Positions 1-6,057 are shown, numbered from the stretch's first letter. The stretch is DNA of 7,158 bases from Candidatus Methylomirabilota bacterium (GCA_016200385.1 JACQEV010000214.1:1-7158); one strand, 5' to 3'. Numbers and translations are program-made. Notes: a model not told the origin generated them from the letters alone.

Positions 1-204
1 AACCAGATGACCGACGCCGCCGAGAGATCCGCCGCTGAAGCGGGCGTGGACAACCCCCCCGCGAGGAGCCCCCATATTCCCTGCGCTGTCGCGGCCACCA
101 ACGCTGCGCCCCTCTGCGGGGGAGAGATGCACTGCGACGCTTAGGCAGAGCAGGAATAAGAGCGCGTGGACCTTTGGACAGTCTTGCCTGCGCCGATGAC
201 TCAT
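1..204 (-). CDS. Secreted protein of unknown function, N-terminal part only (runs off left edge)
   Basis: The complement strand is open from an ATG at 204 to the window edge, giving 68 residues and no stop. The start is set by an SD, GGGAGG, six bases upstream. The protein begins with an Arg-rich n-region (residues 4-6 are RRR). A hydrophobic core follows at about residues 14-27 (ALLFLLCLSVAVHL), and then a Ser-Pro-Ala site at 28-30 that suits signal peptidase I. No lipobox is seen, because the Cys at 20 is preceded by Leu-Leu. After the signal the chain is rich in Gly, Arg and Ser (GGRDSAG, then ARFSGGSLGGVGH), as in small Gly-rich exported proteins. I do not recognise a family. It lies 154 bases after the lyase gene on the same strand and could be its operon partner or have its own promoter. 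The call rests on the signal peptide plus the SD, and the rest of the gene is outside the window. Confidence 0.6.
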   Translation of the reverse strand, partial: MSHRRRQDCPKVHALLFLLCLSVAVHLSPAEGRSVGGRDSAGNMGAPRGGVVHARFSGGSLGGVGHLV

Positions 205-210
205 CAGCAA

Positions 211-216
211 CCTCCC
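211..216 (-). promoter_or_regulatory. Ribosome binding site of the left-edge secreted protein
   Basis: On the complement strand this reads GGGAGG, six bases before the ATG at 204. It is the main reason for treating the short left-edge reading frame as a gene. Confidence 0.6.
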
Positions 217-358
217 ACCCGAATATACACTCCTGAGACCTAAAAAGCACGCTGAAAGGTATGGTGTGTGGGCAATGGTTTTGTTCTGGAGAAAGAATAA
301 CACTGGTTGCGGGAGACCGCAGCCTTGGGACGACCCGCACCTGACCTAGTCTCCAGGA

Positions 359-1264
359 TTAGCGGTCAGAGGCTTCCGATGAACCACCCCCGTCATCAGG
401 CCCGCCGTACCGTTCGGCGAGGGCATAGTAGCCGTCGAGGCCGATGACATCGTGGAACTGCTGAAAGGGCATGAGACGGTCGAGGGCTGCAGTGGTGGTC
501 CCCGTGGTCATGAGTAATCGGAACATCTCATCTATAGCCTTAGCTGAGGTGTAGAGCGCAGTGAGTGGCCAGAGCACGAGCTGGATCCCGAGCTTGTCCA
601 GCTCCTCTTTCGTGAGCAAGGGGGTCACGCCCCCCTCGAGCATATTGGCAACGAGCGGGGGTGGTAGCTCGCGACCGATCCTCGCCAGTTCTTCCGTGCT
701 GCGGGGCGCCTCGAGGAAAAGCGCGTCTGCGCCGGCCTCCTTGTACAGTTGGCATCGGCGGAGGGCGTCGTCCAGGCCCGTGACCTGTCGAGCGTCGGTG
801 CGTGCGACGATGAAGAAATCTCTGTCCCGTCTGGCATCAACAGCGGCGCGGATCTTCTGGACGTGTTCTTCGGCGGGGATGACCCGCTTGCCCTTCATGT
901 GGCCGCATCGCTTCGGCCAGACCTGATCCTCCAGGAACATCCCGGCGGCCCCGGCTTCGATCAGCTCGTTGACCGTGCGAATCACGTTAAGGGCATTTCC
1001 ATACCCTGTATCTGCATCGATAATAATCGGGATGGTAACCGAGGCGCAGACCCTTTTCGCCGCGGCCACGATCTCGGTCTGCGTAAGGTAGCCGAAATCC
1101 GGTAGCCCCAGGTGCGTGGCGGCTACGCTATACCCTGAAATAAACGTCAAGGGGAATCCAGCCCGCTCTGCCAGCTTTGCCCCTAATGCGTCGTACACCC
1201 CGGGGAAAAGAAGGGTCCTATGTTTCTCCAGGAGGGCGTGAATGCGTGTGTGTGTGGTCGGCAT
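359..1264 (-). CDS. Isocitrate lyase/PEP mutase superfamily lyase (methylisocitrate-lyase-like)
   Basis: A 301-residue single-domain TIM-barrel enzyme, close to the usual 280-310 residues. Visible family landmarks are the substrate loop SGYSVAATHLGLPD (43-56), the Mg-binding DADTGYGN (83-90) with Asp83 and Asp85, Glu112 in FLEDQ, and the gating-loop signature PKRCGH (117-122) with the catalytic Cys120. VARTDA lies at 153-158 and NMLEGG at 207-212. In this superfamily the K-[KR]-C-G-H loop marks C-C bond lyases such as 2-methylisocitrate lyase or 2,3-dimethylmalate lyase. PEP mutases and the PA4872-type oxaloacetate decarboxylase have, as I recall, a different loop. The exact substrate cannot be read from sequence, and no citrate synthase or dehydratase partner is present. 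The start is the ATG at 1264, with GGAGG at 1276-1280 and a rather long 11-base gap. It follows tenA on the same strand after 147 bases that include a repeat. The last dozen residues are a polar Gly/Ser tail. It ends in TAA. Confidence 0.9.
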   Translation of the reverse strand: MPTTHTRIHALLEKHRTLLFPGVYDALGAKLAERAGFPLTFISGYSVAATHLGLPDFGYLTQTEIVAAAKRVCASVTIPIIIDADTGYGNALNVIRTVNELIEAGAAGMFLEDQVWPKRCGHMKGKRVIPAEEHVQKIRAAVDARRDRDFFIVARTDARQVTGLDDALRRCQLYKEAGADALFLEAPRSTEELARIGRELPPPLVANMLEGGVTPLLTKEELDKLGIQLVLWPLTALYTSAKAIDEMFRLLMTTGTTTAALDRLMPFQQFHDVIGLDGYYALAERYGGPDDGGGSSEASDR

Positions 1265-1347
1265 ATTCAGATGGTCCTCCGTGATGGTTCCTGTTAGGGC
1301 GGCGCTGGTGCTCTCGCCAAGTGCCCAACGTTAACAATTCGTCACTT

Positions 1348-1384
1348 CTCTCTCTCCGGTGGGGGAGAGAGTTGGGGTGAGGGG
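1348..1384. repeat. Hairpin-forming dispersed-type intergenic repeat
   Basis: An eight-base stem, CTCTCTCC at 1350-1357, pairs with GGAGAGAG at 1364-1371 around a six-base loop and is followed by TTGGGGTGAGGG. Read on the other strand it is CCCTCACCCCAAC followed by the CT-rich stem. This matches, from memory, a short non-coding repeat seen in many copies in GC-rich bacterial genomes, often mistranslated as PHPNSLP-like peptides. It sits between tenA and the lyase gene and could weaken read-through, but it has no U-run and is not a canonical terminator. Only one clear copy is in this window. A looser CCCCTCTGCGGGGGAGAGA lies near 109-127. Confidence 0.55.
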
Positions 1385-1411
1385 GCCGCATGGGGACCTG
1401 AGCAATTCGGA

Positions 1412-2074
1412 CTAGATCGGCCAGGACTCCCGACGATATCCCATCTCCCAGAACATCCACTCGTATCGGCTCGTCATGAGAAAGTGCCGGCGCATCGCCT
1501 CGCGCTCGACCGCCTGTAGCCGTGCCGCGGTCGCGTCGGTGGCGTCCAGGACCGCGCGGACAAGGCTGCCGAATTCCGCGGAGGCGTACGTCCCGATCCA
1601 GCGCGCATAGAGAGGGTCGGGCGAGCCGTCCCGCTCCAATTCCTTTCCGACCTCCCAGTAGATCCAGTAGCAAGGAAGCAGGGCCGCGATCACCTCGTGG
1701 AAGGGGGCCCCGTAGGCGACCGACAGAAGATAGCTGGTATACGCGAGGTTGGTCGGCGCAAGCGGCGTCGCGGCGACCTCCTGCGCACTGAGGCCCCACT
1801 CCCGGAAGAAGCTCTCGTGCAACGCCCGCTCCACCCGGAGGGCGCCCGCCGCATGCTCATTGAACATGATGATCCAGTCCTCTCGAGGAGCCCGGGCCGC
1901 CGCAAGCGACAGCGCGCGGGCGAACTCGCGCAGGTACAGCGCGTCTTGGACCGCATAGAATTGAAAGCTCTCGCGTGGCAGGGAGCCGTCCGTGAATCCC
2001 TTGAGGAAGGGGTGGCGCAGGATGGCGGCGTAAATCGCCCCGATCGAGTTCCACAGCTCTGCAGTGAACGTCAT
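1412..2074 (-). CDS. tenA: Thiaminase II / aminopyrimidine aminohydrolase TenA
   Basis: A 220-residue all-helical TenA-family protein of full length. In bacteria TenA hydrolyses thiamin breakdown products such as aminomethyl-HMP to HMP, so that the pyrimidine can re-enter thiamin synthesis; it acts in the cytoplasm. The residues known in Bacillus subtilis TenA fall at the same numbers here: Asp44 and Tyr47 (VQDALYL), Tyr112, the catalytic Cys135 and Tyr139 (LLPCYWIYWE), and Glu205 in the C-terminal SRYEWMFWEMGY. This is therefore the Cys-containing TenA_C type and should be active. The start is the ATG at 2074, with AGAGG at 2082-2086 and seven bases of spacing. It is the second gene of a possible leftward unit starting at the 2413-2442 promoter, 105 bases after the small ORF. 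I see no TPP riboswitch in front of it and no other thi gene nearby. It ends in TAG, which shows amber is used as a normal stop here. Confidence 0.95.
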   Translation of the reverse strand: MTFTAELWNSIGAIYAAILRHPFLKGFTDGSLPRESFQFYAVQDALYLREFARALSLAAARAPREDWIIMFNEHAAGALRVERALHESFFREWGLSAQEVAATPLAPTNLAYTSYLLSVAYGAPFHEVIAALLPCYWIYWEVGKELERDGSPDPLYARWIGTYASAEFGSLVRAVLDATDATAARLQAVEREAMRRHFLMTSRYEWMFWEMGYRRESWPI

Positions 2075-2179
2075 GACTGGTCCTCTGCCTGCCTTCGTTA
2101 CAGGGCCTCAGTCAGCACCCAACCTGCTGCAGGCGGAGTCCCCCTCTAGAGCCAGTGACCGCAAATAAGGGCCCCGCCG

Positions 2180-2374
2180 CTACTGGACATAGAGGCGCCC
2201 ATAGAGCACGTGCTCAGAGCTGCCGGTTCCATCGATCGAGCTATCCGCCAGGGTCAGTTGTGTGTAGGGATAAAACGCGTGGGCCGTAAAGTCATACCAT
2301 CCCCGCTCTGGGGCCACGAACTCCACCACCTCGGGAGCATCGTGCGCGACCAAGCGGCTGATGCAGTGTCGCAT
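2180..2374 (-). CDS. Small protein of unknown function (64 residues)
   Basis: A short reading frame with unusually good expression signals: a sigma70-type promoter at 2413-2442, about 30 bases of leader, and an SD GAGAGG six bases before the ATG at 2374. An in-frame ATG at 2398 is too close to the predicted transcript start to have an SD, so I prefer 2374. An in-frame stop just upstream of 2398 rules out a longer N-terminus. The first 12 residues include two His and one Cys. Then comes a stretch that looks like beta strands: VVEFVAP (16-22), GWYDFTAHAFYPYTQLTLA (25-43) and HVLYGRLYVQ (55-64), with a Gly/Ser-rich turn at 49-53. There is no signal peptide and no membrane segment. It is divergent from the TMTC gene and upstream of tenA. 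I do not recognise a family. It could be a whole small protein or the remnant of a larger one, so function is left open. Confidence 0.55.
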   Translation of the reverse strand: MRHCISRLVAHDAPEVVEFVAPERGWYDFTAHAFYPYTQLTLADSSIDGTGSSEHVLYGRLYVQ

Positions 2375-2380
2375 CACGTA

Positions 2381-2386
2381 CCTCTC
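2381..2386 (-). promoter_or_regulatory. Ribosome binding site deciding the small-protein start
   Basis: GAGAGG on the complement strand, six bases from the ATG at 2374. The upstream ATG at 2398 has no comparable site, which is why the shorter form is chosen. Confidence 0.55.
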
Positions 2387-2412
2387 ACGCGGGATCATCC
2401 TGCACTATCACG

Positions 2413-2442
2413 AGTATAAGGCGCGGAATCGGCTGTGGTCAA
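2413..2442 (-). promoter_or_regulatory. Sigma70-type promoter for the leftward unit
   Basis: On the complement strand the -35 box is TTGACC (2437-2442) and the -10 box is TATACT (2413-2418), each five of six to consensus, with an 18-base spacer. Transcription would start near 2406 and read the small ORF, then possibly tenA. A second TTGACT lies just upstream of the -35 box. Confidence 0.6.
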
Positions 2443-2459
2443 GTCAAGCAGTGGATCGC

Positions 2460-2488
2460 TTGACGCCCCTGGGTGGCTGTGGTAGGGT
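2460..2488 (+). promoter_or_regulatory. Weak candidate promoter for the TMTC-like gene
   Basis: TTGACG (2460-2465), 17 bases, then TAGGGT (2483-2488). The -35 box is good and the -10 box poor. It would give a leader of about 120 bases before the start at 2619 and would be divergent from the leftward promoter. Offered as a candidate only. Confidence 0.25.
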
Positions 2489-2618
2489 TGCCGCGTTTTG
2501 GACGCAGAATGACATCGGCACACTGGAAGTCGAGGTTATTGCGAGTGAGCTGTGATGATCGCGATAGGGGGATGTTCGGGCTGCTGACGCCGCAATCGTT
2601 CCCCGGCGAGGCGCGGTG

Positions 2619-3587
2619 ATGGACGAGGCTGCATTGGAAAGTCCCGGAGGTACCGCGTCAGGACTGGAGCCGTCAGCGTCGCAGGCGAGTTCGGCCGCCG
2701 CCGAAGGATCGGAGGTCGAGCCGACGAGAACTGGGTCCGACATGCTCCCTCGCTGGCTCCCGCGCCGGCGGACAGATATCTACGCGGCCTGGGTCGTCGC
2801 GGCGATTGCCCTCCTTGCTTACCTGAACTCGCTCTGGAACGGGTTCGTCTTCGATGACGTGGGCATTATTAAGGAGAATCTGGCGATCCGTAACCTCCGC
2901 AATCTGCGCGCCATTTTCGCTGCCCCCTACTGGCCGGATCCTACGGCCGACCTGGCCTATCGCCCTTTGGTGATCTTCTCATACGCGTTGAACTATGCCA
3001 TGGCGGCGGGGCGTACGGCGTTCAATTACCATCTGGTCAACGTCCTGCTCCACGCGGGGAACAGTGCCCTCGTCTATTCGCTTCTCGTGGCGCTGTTCAG
3101 CGCGCGCGGCCTGGCCCTAGTGGCGGCGGCCGCCTTTGCCCTCCACCCGATCCACACCGAGGCGGTGGCGAGCGTGGTGGGGCGGGCCGAGCTATTGTCG
3201 AACGCTTTCCTCTTGCTGAGCTGGCGGTGGTACCTACAGTGGGATGAGGCGCCGCCGCGAGGCAGGATCCGGTGGCTCGCCGCCTCGATAGTGGCTTTCG
3301 CGTTGGCCATCTTCTCCAAGGAACATGTCGTTGTCCTCCTCCCGCTTCTCGCCCTGACCGACCTGCTCCGTGCATCCGAGCGGGGCTTGCCACTGGGCCG
3401 GGCGATCTGGGATAAATGCCGGACAGCCTACGCCTGGTACCTCATGCCGATTGGCGGGTATACGCTGGCCCGGCTCCTCGTCCTTGGCCGGCTCTTGAGC
3501 CACAATGTCTCAATGGTTGCGAATCCACTTGCTCACACGGATTTCCCTACGCGGTCCCTGACTGCCGTCAAGGTCCTGGGCAAGTAG
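2619..3587 (+). CDS. TMTC/DUF1736-type membrane glycosyltransferase, N-terminal part ending at an in-frame TAG
   Basis: This is the 322-residue first half of a TMTC-like GT-C membrane protein. A polar Ala/Ser/Glu-rich tail (about 1-50) is followed by a first membrane segment near 56-72. The extracytoplasmic loop FVFDDVGII follows, with the Asp-Asp pair at 79-80 that is the likely catalytic site of this fold, then YRPLVIFSYALNY (about 114-126) and the family signature HPIHTEAVASVVGRAELL (176-193). More membrane segments lie near 139-160, 165-178, 219-249 and 272-290. The chain stops inside DUF1736, at VKVLGK, where relatives continue with Tyr and a Leu-rich helix. Eukaryotic TMTC proteins are ER O-mannosyltransferases; the bacterial role is unknown. 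The start is the ATG at 2619 (GAGG at 2608-2611, seven-base gap). The overlapping GTG at 2616 is only four bases from the same site. Alone, this fragment lacks half the membrane domain and all TPRs, so it is probably not functional. Confidence 0.88.
   Translation: MDEAALESPGGTASGLEPSASQASSAAAEGSEVEPTRTGSDMLPRWLPRRRTDIYAAWVVAAIALLAYLNSLWNGFVFDDVGIIKENLAIRNLRNLRAIFAAPYWPDPTADLAYRPLVIFSYALNYAMAAGRTAFNYHLVNVLLHAGNSALVYSLLVALFSARGLALVAAAAFALHPIHTEAVASVVGRAELLSNAFLLLSWRWYLQWDEAPPRGRIRWLAASIVAFALAIFSKEHVVVLLPLLALTDLLRASERGLPLGRAIWDKCRTAYAWYLMPIGGYTLARLLVLGRLLSHNVSMVANPLAHTDFPTRSLTAVKVLGK
3585..3587 (+). other. In-frame amber codon splitting one TMTC-like gene (2619-4994)
   Basis: The frame of 2619-3584 continues without shift through the TAG to 4994, and protein similarity continues too: LGK, stop, then LWLLLLPVRLSSDYAYNQIP. 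From memory, family members read LG-x-Y-L-x-LLL-x-P-x-x-L-S-x-D-Y, so the stop replaces a Tyr codon (TAC or TAT) by one base change. The next base is C, the leakier bacterial stop context. The choices are a sequence error, a recent nonsense mutation or read-through. Confidence 0.85.
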
Positions 3588-4994
3588 CTCTGGCTCTTGC
3601 TGCTCCCGGTACGCCTTTCATCTGATTACGCCTACAACCAGATCCCGGTCGGCCGCTCTCTCTTCGATCCGGGCGTCCTGGCCGCGCTGCTCGTACTCCT
3701 GACCGCGTGTGCTCTCGCTGTTTTGGCTTGGTACCGAAGGCCGGTCATCAGCTTCGGCATCGCCGTCTTCGCTCTCACGATCCTCCCAGTGTCGAACCTG
3801 GCGTTTCCCATCGGGACGATCATGGCGGAACGAGTGCTCTATCTCCCTTCCCTCGGGTTTTGCCTCCTGCTGGCGGTGGCCGTCATGGCTCTGGCTGCCC
3901 GCCCGCGAGGGAGGCTTCCCGCCGCGGGCGCTATCGTCCTTCTCCTACTTGGCTACGGTACTCGGACGATCCTCCGGAACCGGGACTGGCACAGCAATGC
4001 TGTACTCTTCGCCGCTGCCGTTTCGACGAGTCCGAACAGTGCGGGCGCCCACTACAACCTGGGGATGGCCCTGTTGAGCAGCGGGGATTTTTCCGGTGCC
4101 CAGCGAGAATTCGAGAGAAGCCTAGGGATCTATCCCAAGGTCAGTGGGGCCTATAGCGGCCTCGGGGAAACCTTAGAGAAGCGGGGACAGATCGATGCGG
4201 CGGCTCATGCCTATCAGATCGCCACGAAGGTTGACCCAAACTCTAGCCTGGCGCACCTGAACCTTGGCTATTTCTACGGTCGAAGGAAGATGACTTCGGA
4301 AGCCCTCGAAGAGTTCCGCTCTGCGGCTCGCCTCGGCGTATATGGTGAAAAGGACCTCACTGACCTCGCGGTAGGCTTCATCCTGGCGGGTTCCCCCATT
4401 GAGGCCCAGGATAGCCTCAAGACCGCCGCATCTTCCAACTCCTTCATGCTCCGGAGTAACCTCGGTCTCGTTTATTTGCGCTTGGGATGGTTGACGGATG
4501 CCCAGCGAGAGCTGGAGATGGCCGCCGCTCTAGAGCCGAATTCGCTAGAGGTTCAGATGAACTTGGGAAAGGTGCACGCTCTGCGGGGTGTGCCAGCTCA
4601 GGCGGAGGCTCACTTCAAGAACTCGCTCCGGCTTCAGCCAGGAAATCTGGAAGCGCTCAATCTGCTCGCCACCGTGCTTGGCGAACAGGGTCGGCTCTCA
4701 GAGGCACAGGAGGCTTTGGAGACCGTTCTGCGACTGCAGCCCTCCAATGGGCAGGCGCGCTACATTTTGGGGGTCATTTTTGCAAAGCAGGGGAGGCTAA
4801 TCGATGCCCAGAGGGAGCTTGAGGCTGTGCTGCGTGTCACTCCGCAAGACTCGATCGCGCGACGCGCCCTGAGCGAGGTCCTGCGACGACAGGGAAGAAC
4901 GAGGGAGGCCAAGCGCGAGCTACACCTCGCTGAAGAACAGGAAAGGCGACTCCGGTCGGCAGCGCCAAGGGAGTCGAGGCAACGAGCGAGGTGA
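3588..4994 (+). CDS. TMTC-like protein, C-terminal part: rest of DUF1736, four membrane segments, TPR array
   Basis: This in-frame continuation after the TAG has 468 codons. It opens with the end of DUF1736 (LSSDYAYNQIP), then membrane segments near DNA 3670-3730, 3745-3795, 3840-3895 and 3915-3960. Between the second and third is the TMTC motif PVSNLAFPIGTIMAERVLYLPS. From about 4041 to 4945 come roughly nine 34-residue TPRs (for example AHYNLGMALLSSGDFSGAQ), predicted to bind partner proteins. The tail is Arg-rich. One TPR, near 4347-4440, is degenerate. No start with an SD lies just after the TAG: TTG at 3597 has none, and the first in-frame ATG is at about 3822, inside a conserved motif. 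Independent translation is therefore unlikely; this part is either made by read-through, silent, or continuous with the upstream part in the true sequence. The intact frame over 1.4 kb with no further stop argues against an old pseudogene. Confidence 0.85.
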   Translation, partial: LWLLLLPVRLSSDYAYNQIPVGRSLFDPGVLAALLVLLTACALAVLAWYRRPVISFGIAVFALTILPVSNLAFPIGTIMAERVLYLPSLGFCLLLAVAVMALAARPRGRLPAAGAIVLLLLGYGTRTILRNRDWHSNAVLFAAAVSTSPNSAGAHYNLGMALLSSGDFSGAQREFERSLGIYPKVSGAYSGLGETLEKRGQIDAAAHAYQIATKVDPNSSLAHLNLGYFYGRRKMTSEALEEFRSAARLGVYGEKDLTDLAVGFILAGSPIEAQDSLKTAASSNSFMLRSNLGLVYLRLGWLTDAQRELEMAAALEPNSLEVQMNLGKVHALRGVPAQAEAHFKNSLRLQPGNLEALNLLATVLGEQGRLSEAQEALETVLRLQPSNGQARYILGVIFAKQGRLIDAQRELEAVLRVTPQDSIARRALSEVLRRQGRTREAKRELHLAEEQERRLRSAAPRESRQRAR

Positions 4995-5044
4995 GGCGTG
5001 AGGCAGGCAGGGATCGCACGGAGGAACGCAAAAAAGAATGGCTG

Positions 5045-5131
5045 TGGTGCCGGGGGAGGGAGTCGAACCCTCATGGGCCGAAGCCCGCGGGATTTTGAGT
5101 CCCGTGCGTCTACCAGTTTCACCACCCCGGC
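5045..5131 (-). tRNA. tRNA-Leu, anticodon CAA
   Basis: An 87-base class II tRNA on the complement strand. The acceptor stem GCCGGGG (5125-5131) pairs with CCCCGGC (5049-5055), followed by discriminator A and an encoded CCA (5045-5047). The anticodon arm is CGGGA-CTCAAAA-TCCCG, giving anticodon CAA, which reads UUG. A long variable arm (GCGGGCTTCGGCCCAT) and the T-arm GAGGG-TTCGACT-CCCTC are clear. The D-loop has GGTAGAC. A run of six T lies about 10 bases past the CCA and may help end transcription. The anticodon is not CUA, so this tRNA is not an amber suppressor for the nearby TAG. Confidence 0.96.
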
Positions 5132-5161
5132 GTTCTGCCAAGCGCAAAGGGACGTGACACT

Positions 5162-5190
5162 CTTCTACCACATCTGGGACGGAGTGTCGA
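5162..5190 (-). promoter_or_regulatory. Candidate promoter of tRNA-Leu
   Basis: On the complement strand: -35 TCGACA (5185-5190), 17 bases, -10 TAGAAG (5162-5167). The tRNA begins 30 bases after the -10 box. The -35 box is five of six and the -10 box four of six to consensus, so this is moderate support. A heptamer inverted repeat, GACACTC (5156-5162) and GAGTGTC (5182-5188), overlaps both boxes. Confidence 0.35.
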
Positions 5191-5265
5191 GAGTCGCGCC
5201 CACCCGATCACCCCGCCGCTGACGATAACCACATCTGCACTCTTGGTGAGAATTGGCCTAAAGGC

Positions 5266-5817
5266 TCAACGGGTCATGAGCTCGGGCTTCAGCACGCCGA
5301 TGCATGGGAGGTTGCGATAGCGCTGGTTGTAGTCGAGGCCGTAGCCCACGACGAACGTCTCAGGGATTTCAAATCCACGATAGGCAATTGGCAGGTCGAT
5401 GATTCGATGCACCCTGCGATCCAAAAAGGCGCACACTTGAAGGCTGGCAGGTTGGCGGGCCCGCAAGATCTGGAGAAGATAACTCAAGGTCAGGCCGGTA
5501 TCCACGATGTCCTCCACGAGAAGGAGGTGCCGACCGCCGACGCTCTCGTCGAGGTCCTTCCTGATGCTGACAACCCCGGAGGCCTTGGTCGCTGGGCCGT
5601 AGCTGGAGATCGAGATAAAATCGATCGAGAGTGGGAGGGAAATGGCCCTTGCTAAGTCGGTCAGGAAGAACGAGGCTCCCCTCAGGATACCGGCTAGGAC
5701 CAAATCCTTGCCGTCATAATCCCTTGAAATATCTGTTCCCAGGTCTTTGACGCGCTGCACAATGCGGTCTGCTGGTATGAGCACCTCCGCTAGATCTTCA
5801 ATGCTGTTATGTAGCAC
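5266..5817 (-). CDS. hpt: Hypoxanthine(-guanine) phosphoribosyltransferase
   Basis: This enzyme joins hypoxanthine or guanine to PRPP to make IMP or GMP in cytoplasmic purine salvage. With the GTG start at 5817 the protein has 183 residues, normal for bacterial Hpt (about 175-190). The start is supported by AGGAG at 5824-5828, six bases away. The frame stays open 52 codons further up, to 5973, but that stretch lacks homology I recognise and would make Hpt too long. Motifs: PPi loop GILRGASFF (43-51), flexible-loop SSYG (71-74), PRPP loop VEDIVDTGLT (101-110) with the acidic pair Glu102-Asp103 and Asp106, and the purine-site/C-terminal GFEIPETFVVGYGLDYNQRYRN (148-169). One oddity is that the lysine that contacts the purine O6 (Lys165 in human HPRT) aligns with Arg134 here, in FLDRRVHR. 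It lies 240 bases after the kinase-like gene on the same strand, so co-transcription is possible. A T8 run sits just before the SD. Confidence 0.93.
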   Translation of the reverse strand: MLHNSIEDLAEVLIPADRIVQRVKDLGTDISRDYDGKDLVLAGILRGASFFLTDLARAISLPLSIDFISISSYGPATKASGVVSIRKDLDESVGGRHLLLVEDIVDTGLTLSYLLQILRARQPASLQVCAFLDRRVHRIIDLPIAYRGFEIPETFVVGYGLDYNQRYRNLPCIGVLKPELMTR

Positions 5818-5823
5818 AGTCCG

Positions 5824-5828
5824 CTCCT
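5824..5828 (-). promoter_or_regulatory. Ribosome binding site deciding the hpt GTG start
   Basis: AGGAG on the complement strand, six bases before the GTG at 5817. The alternative starts at 5973 and at the in-frame ATG 17 codons upstream of the GTG lack a comparable site. A run of eight T lies directly upstream on the same strand. Confidence 0.7.
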
Positions 5829-5948
5829 GAAAAAAAATCTCTAAAAAGTTCAGTTTCCCCCTTGACATGAAGGTCTGGGCGCTCCATGCTAAGAGTAGCC
5901 CCAAGAGGTCTAGAGGCGAAGCAAGCGATCCAGGGTATTTCAAAAGCT

Positions 5949-5960
5949 CCTGGGCCCAGG
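5949..5960. repeat. 12-base perfect palindrome between the kinase-like gene and hpt
   Basis: CCTGGGCCCAGG, about 130 bases upstream of the hpt start. It may be a protein-binding site or chance in GC-rich DNA. Nothing else clear is seen in the 240-base gap. Confidence 0.25.
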
Positions 5961-6057
5961 GCCAATTACCCAATCCGCAAGGGACGGGAAAGAGACTCTG
6001 GAATTCCGAGGAGTGAATGGAGGTAGTTGCCCTGGGAAGTGTGGTGTCGCCGACGGG

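Noticed and set aside
223..228. TATATT as a -10 box before the left-edge gene
   Set aside because: It is so close to the SD that transcription would start inside or just at it, and no -35 match lies 16-18 bases upstream.
1218..1799. Leftward 193-codon frame
   Set aside because: Shadow of tenA and the repeat in another frame; the PHPNSLP stretch is the repeat translated, and no domain is seen.
2075..2179. Possible TPP riboswitch in front of tenA (GGGTGCTGACTGAGG looks slightly like a THI box)
   Set aside because: The conserved CUGGAUAAUGCCAGCGUAGGGA-type core is absent; only a short CCTGC/GCAGG hairpin is seen.
2361..2555. Rightward 64-codon frame over the divergent promoter region
   Set aside because: It overlaps the promoter and start of the leftward small ORF, has no SD and does not look protein-like.
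3585..3587. General reassignment of TAG (for example pyrrolysine)
   Set aside because: tenA and the small ORF end naturally at TAG, the expected residue is Tyr, and no CUA tRNA is in the window.
4760..5125. Leftward 121-codon frame starting MVKLVDARDSKSRG
   Set aside because: Its first part is the tRNA-Leu gene read as protein, a well-known false ORF, and the rest is antisense to the TPR array.
5862..5890. Rightward TTGACA-17-CATGCT promoter
   Set aside because: Poor -10 box and no rightward gene follows; it lies just upstream of hpt on the opposite strand.
5818..5973. 52-residue N-terminal extension of Hpt
   Set aside because: The normal Hpt length is reached from the GTG at 5817, which has a well-placed SD; the extension has no SD-supported start and no known motif.
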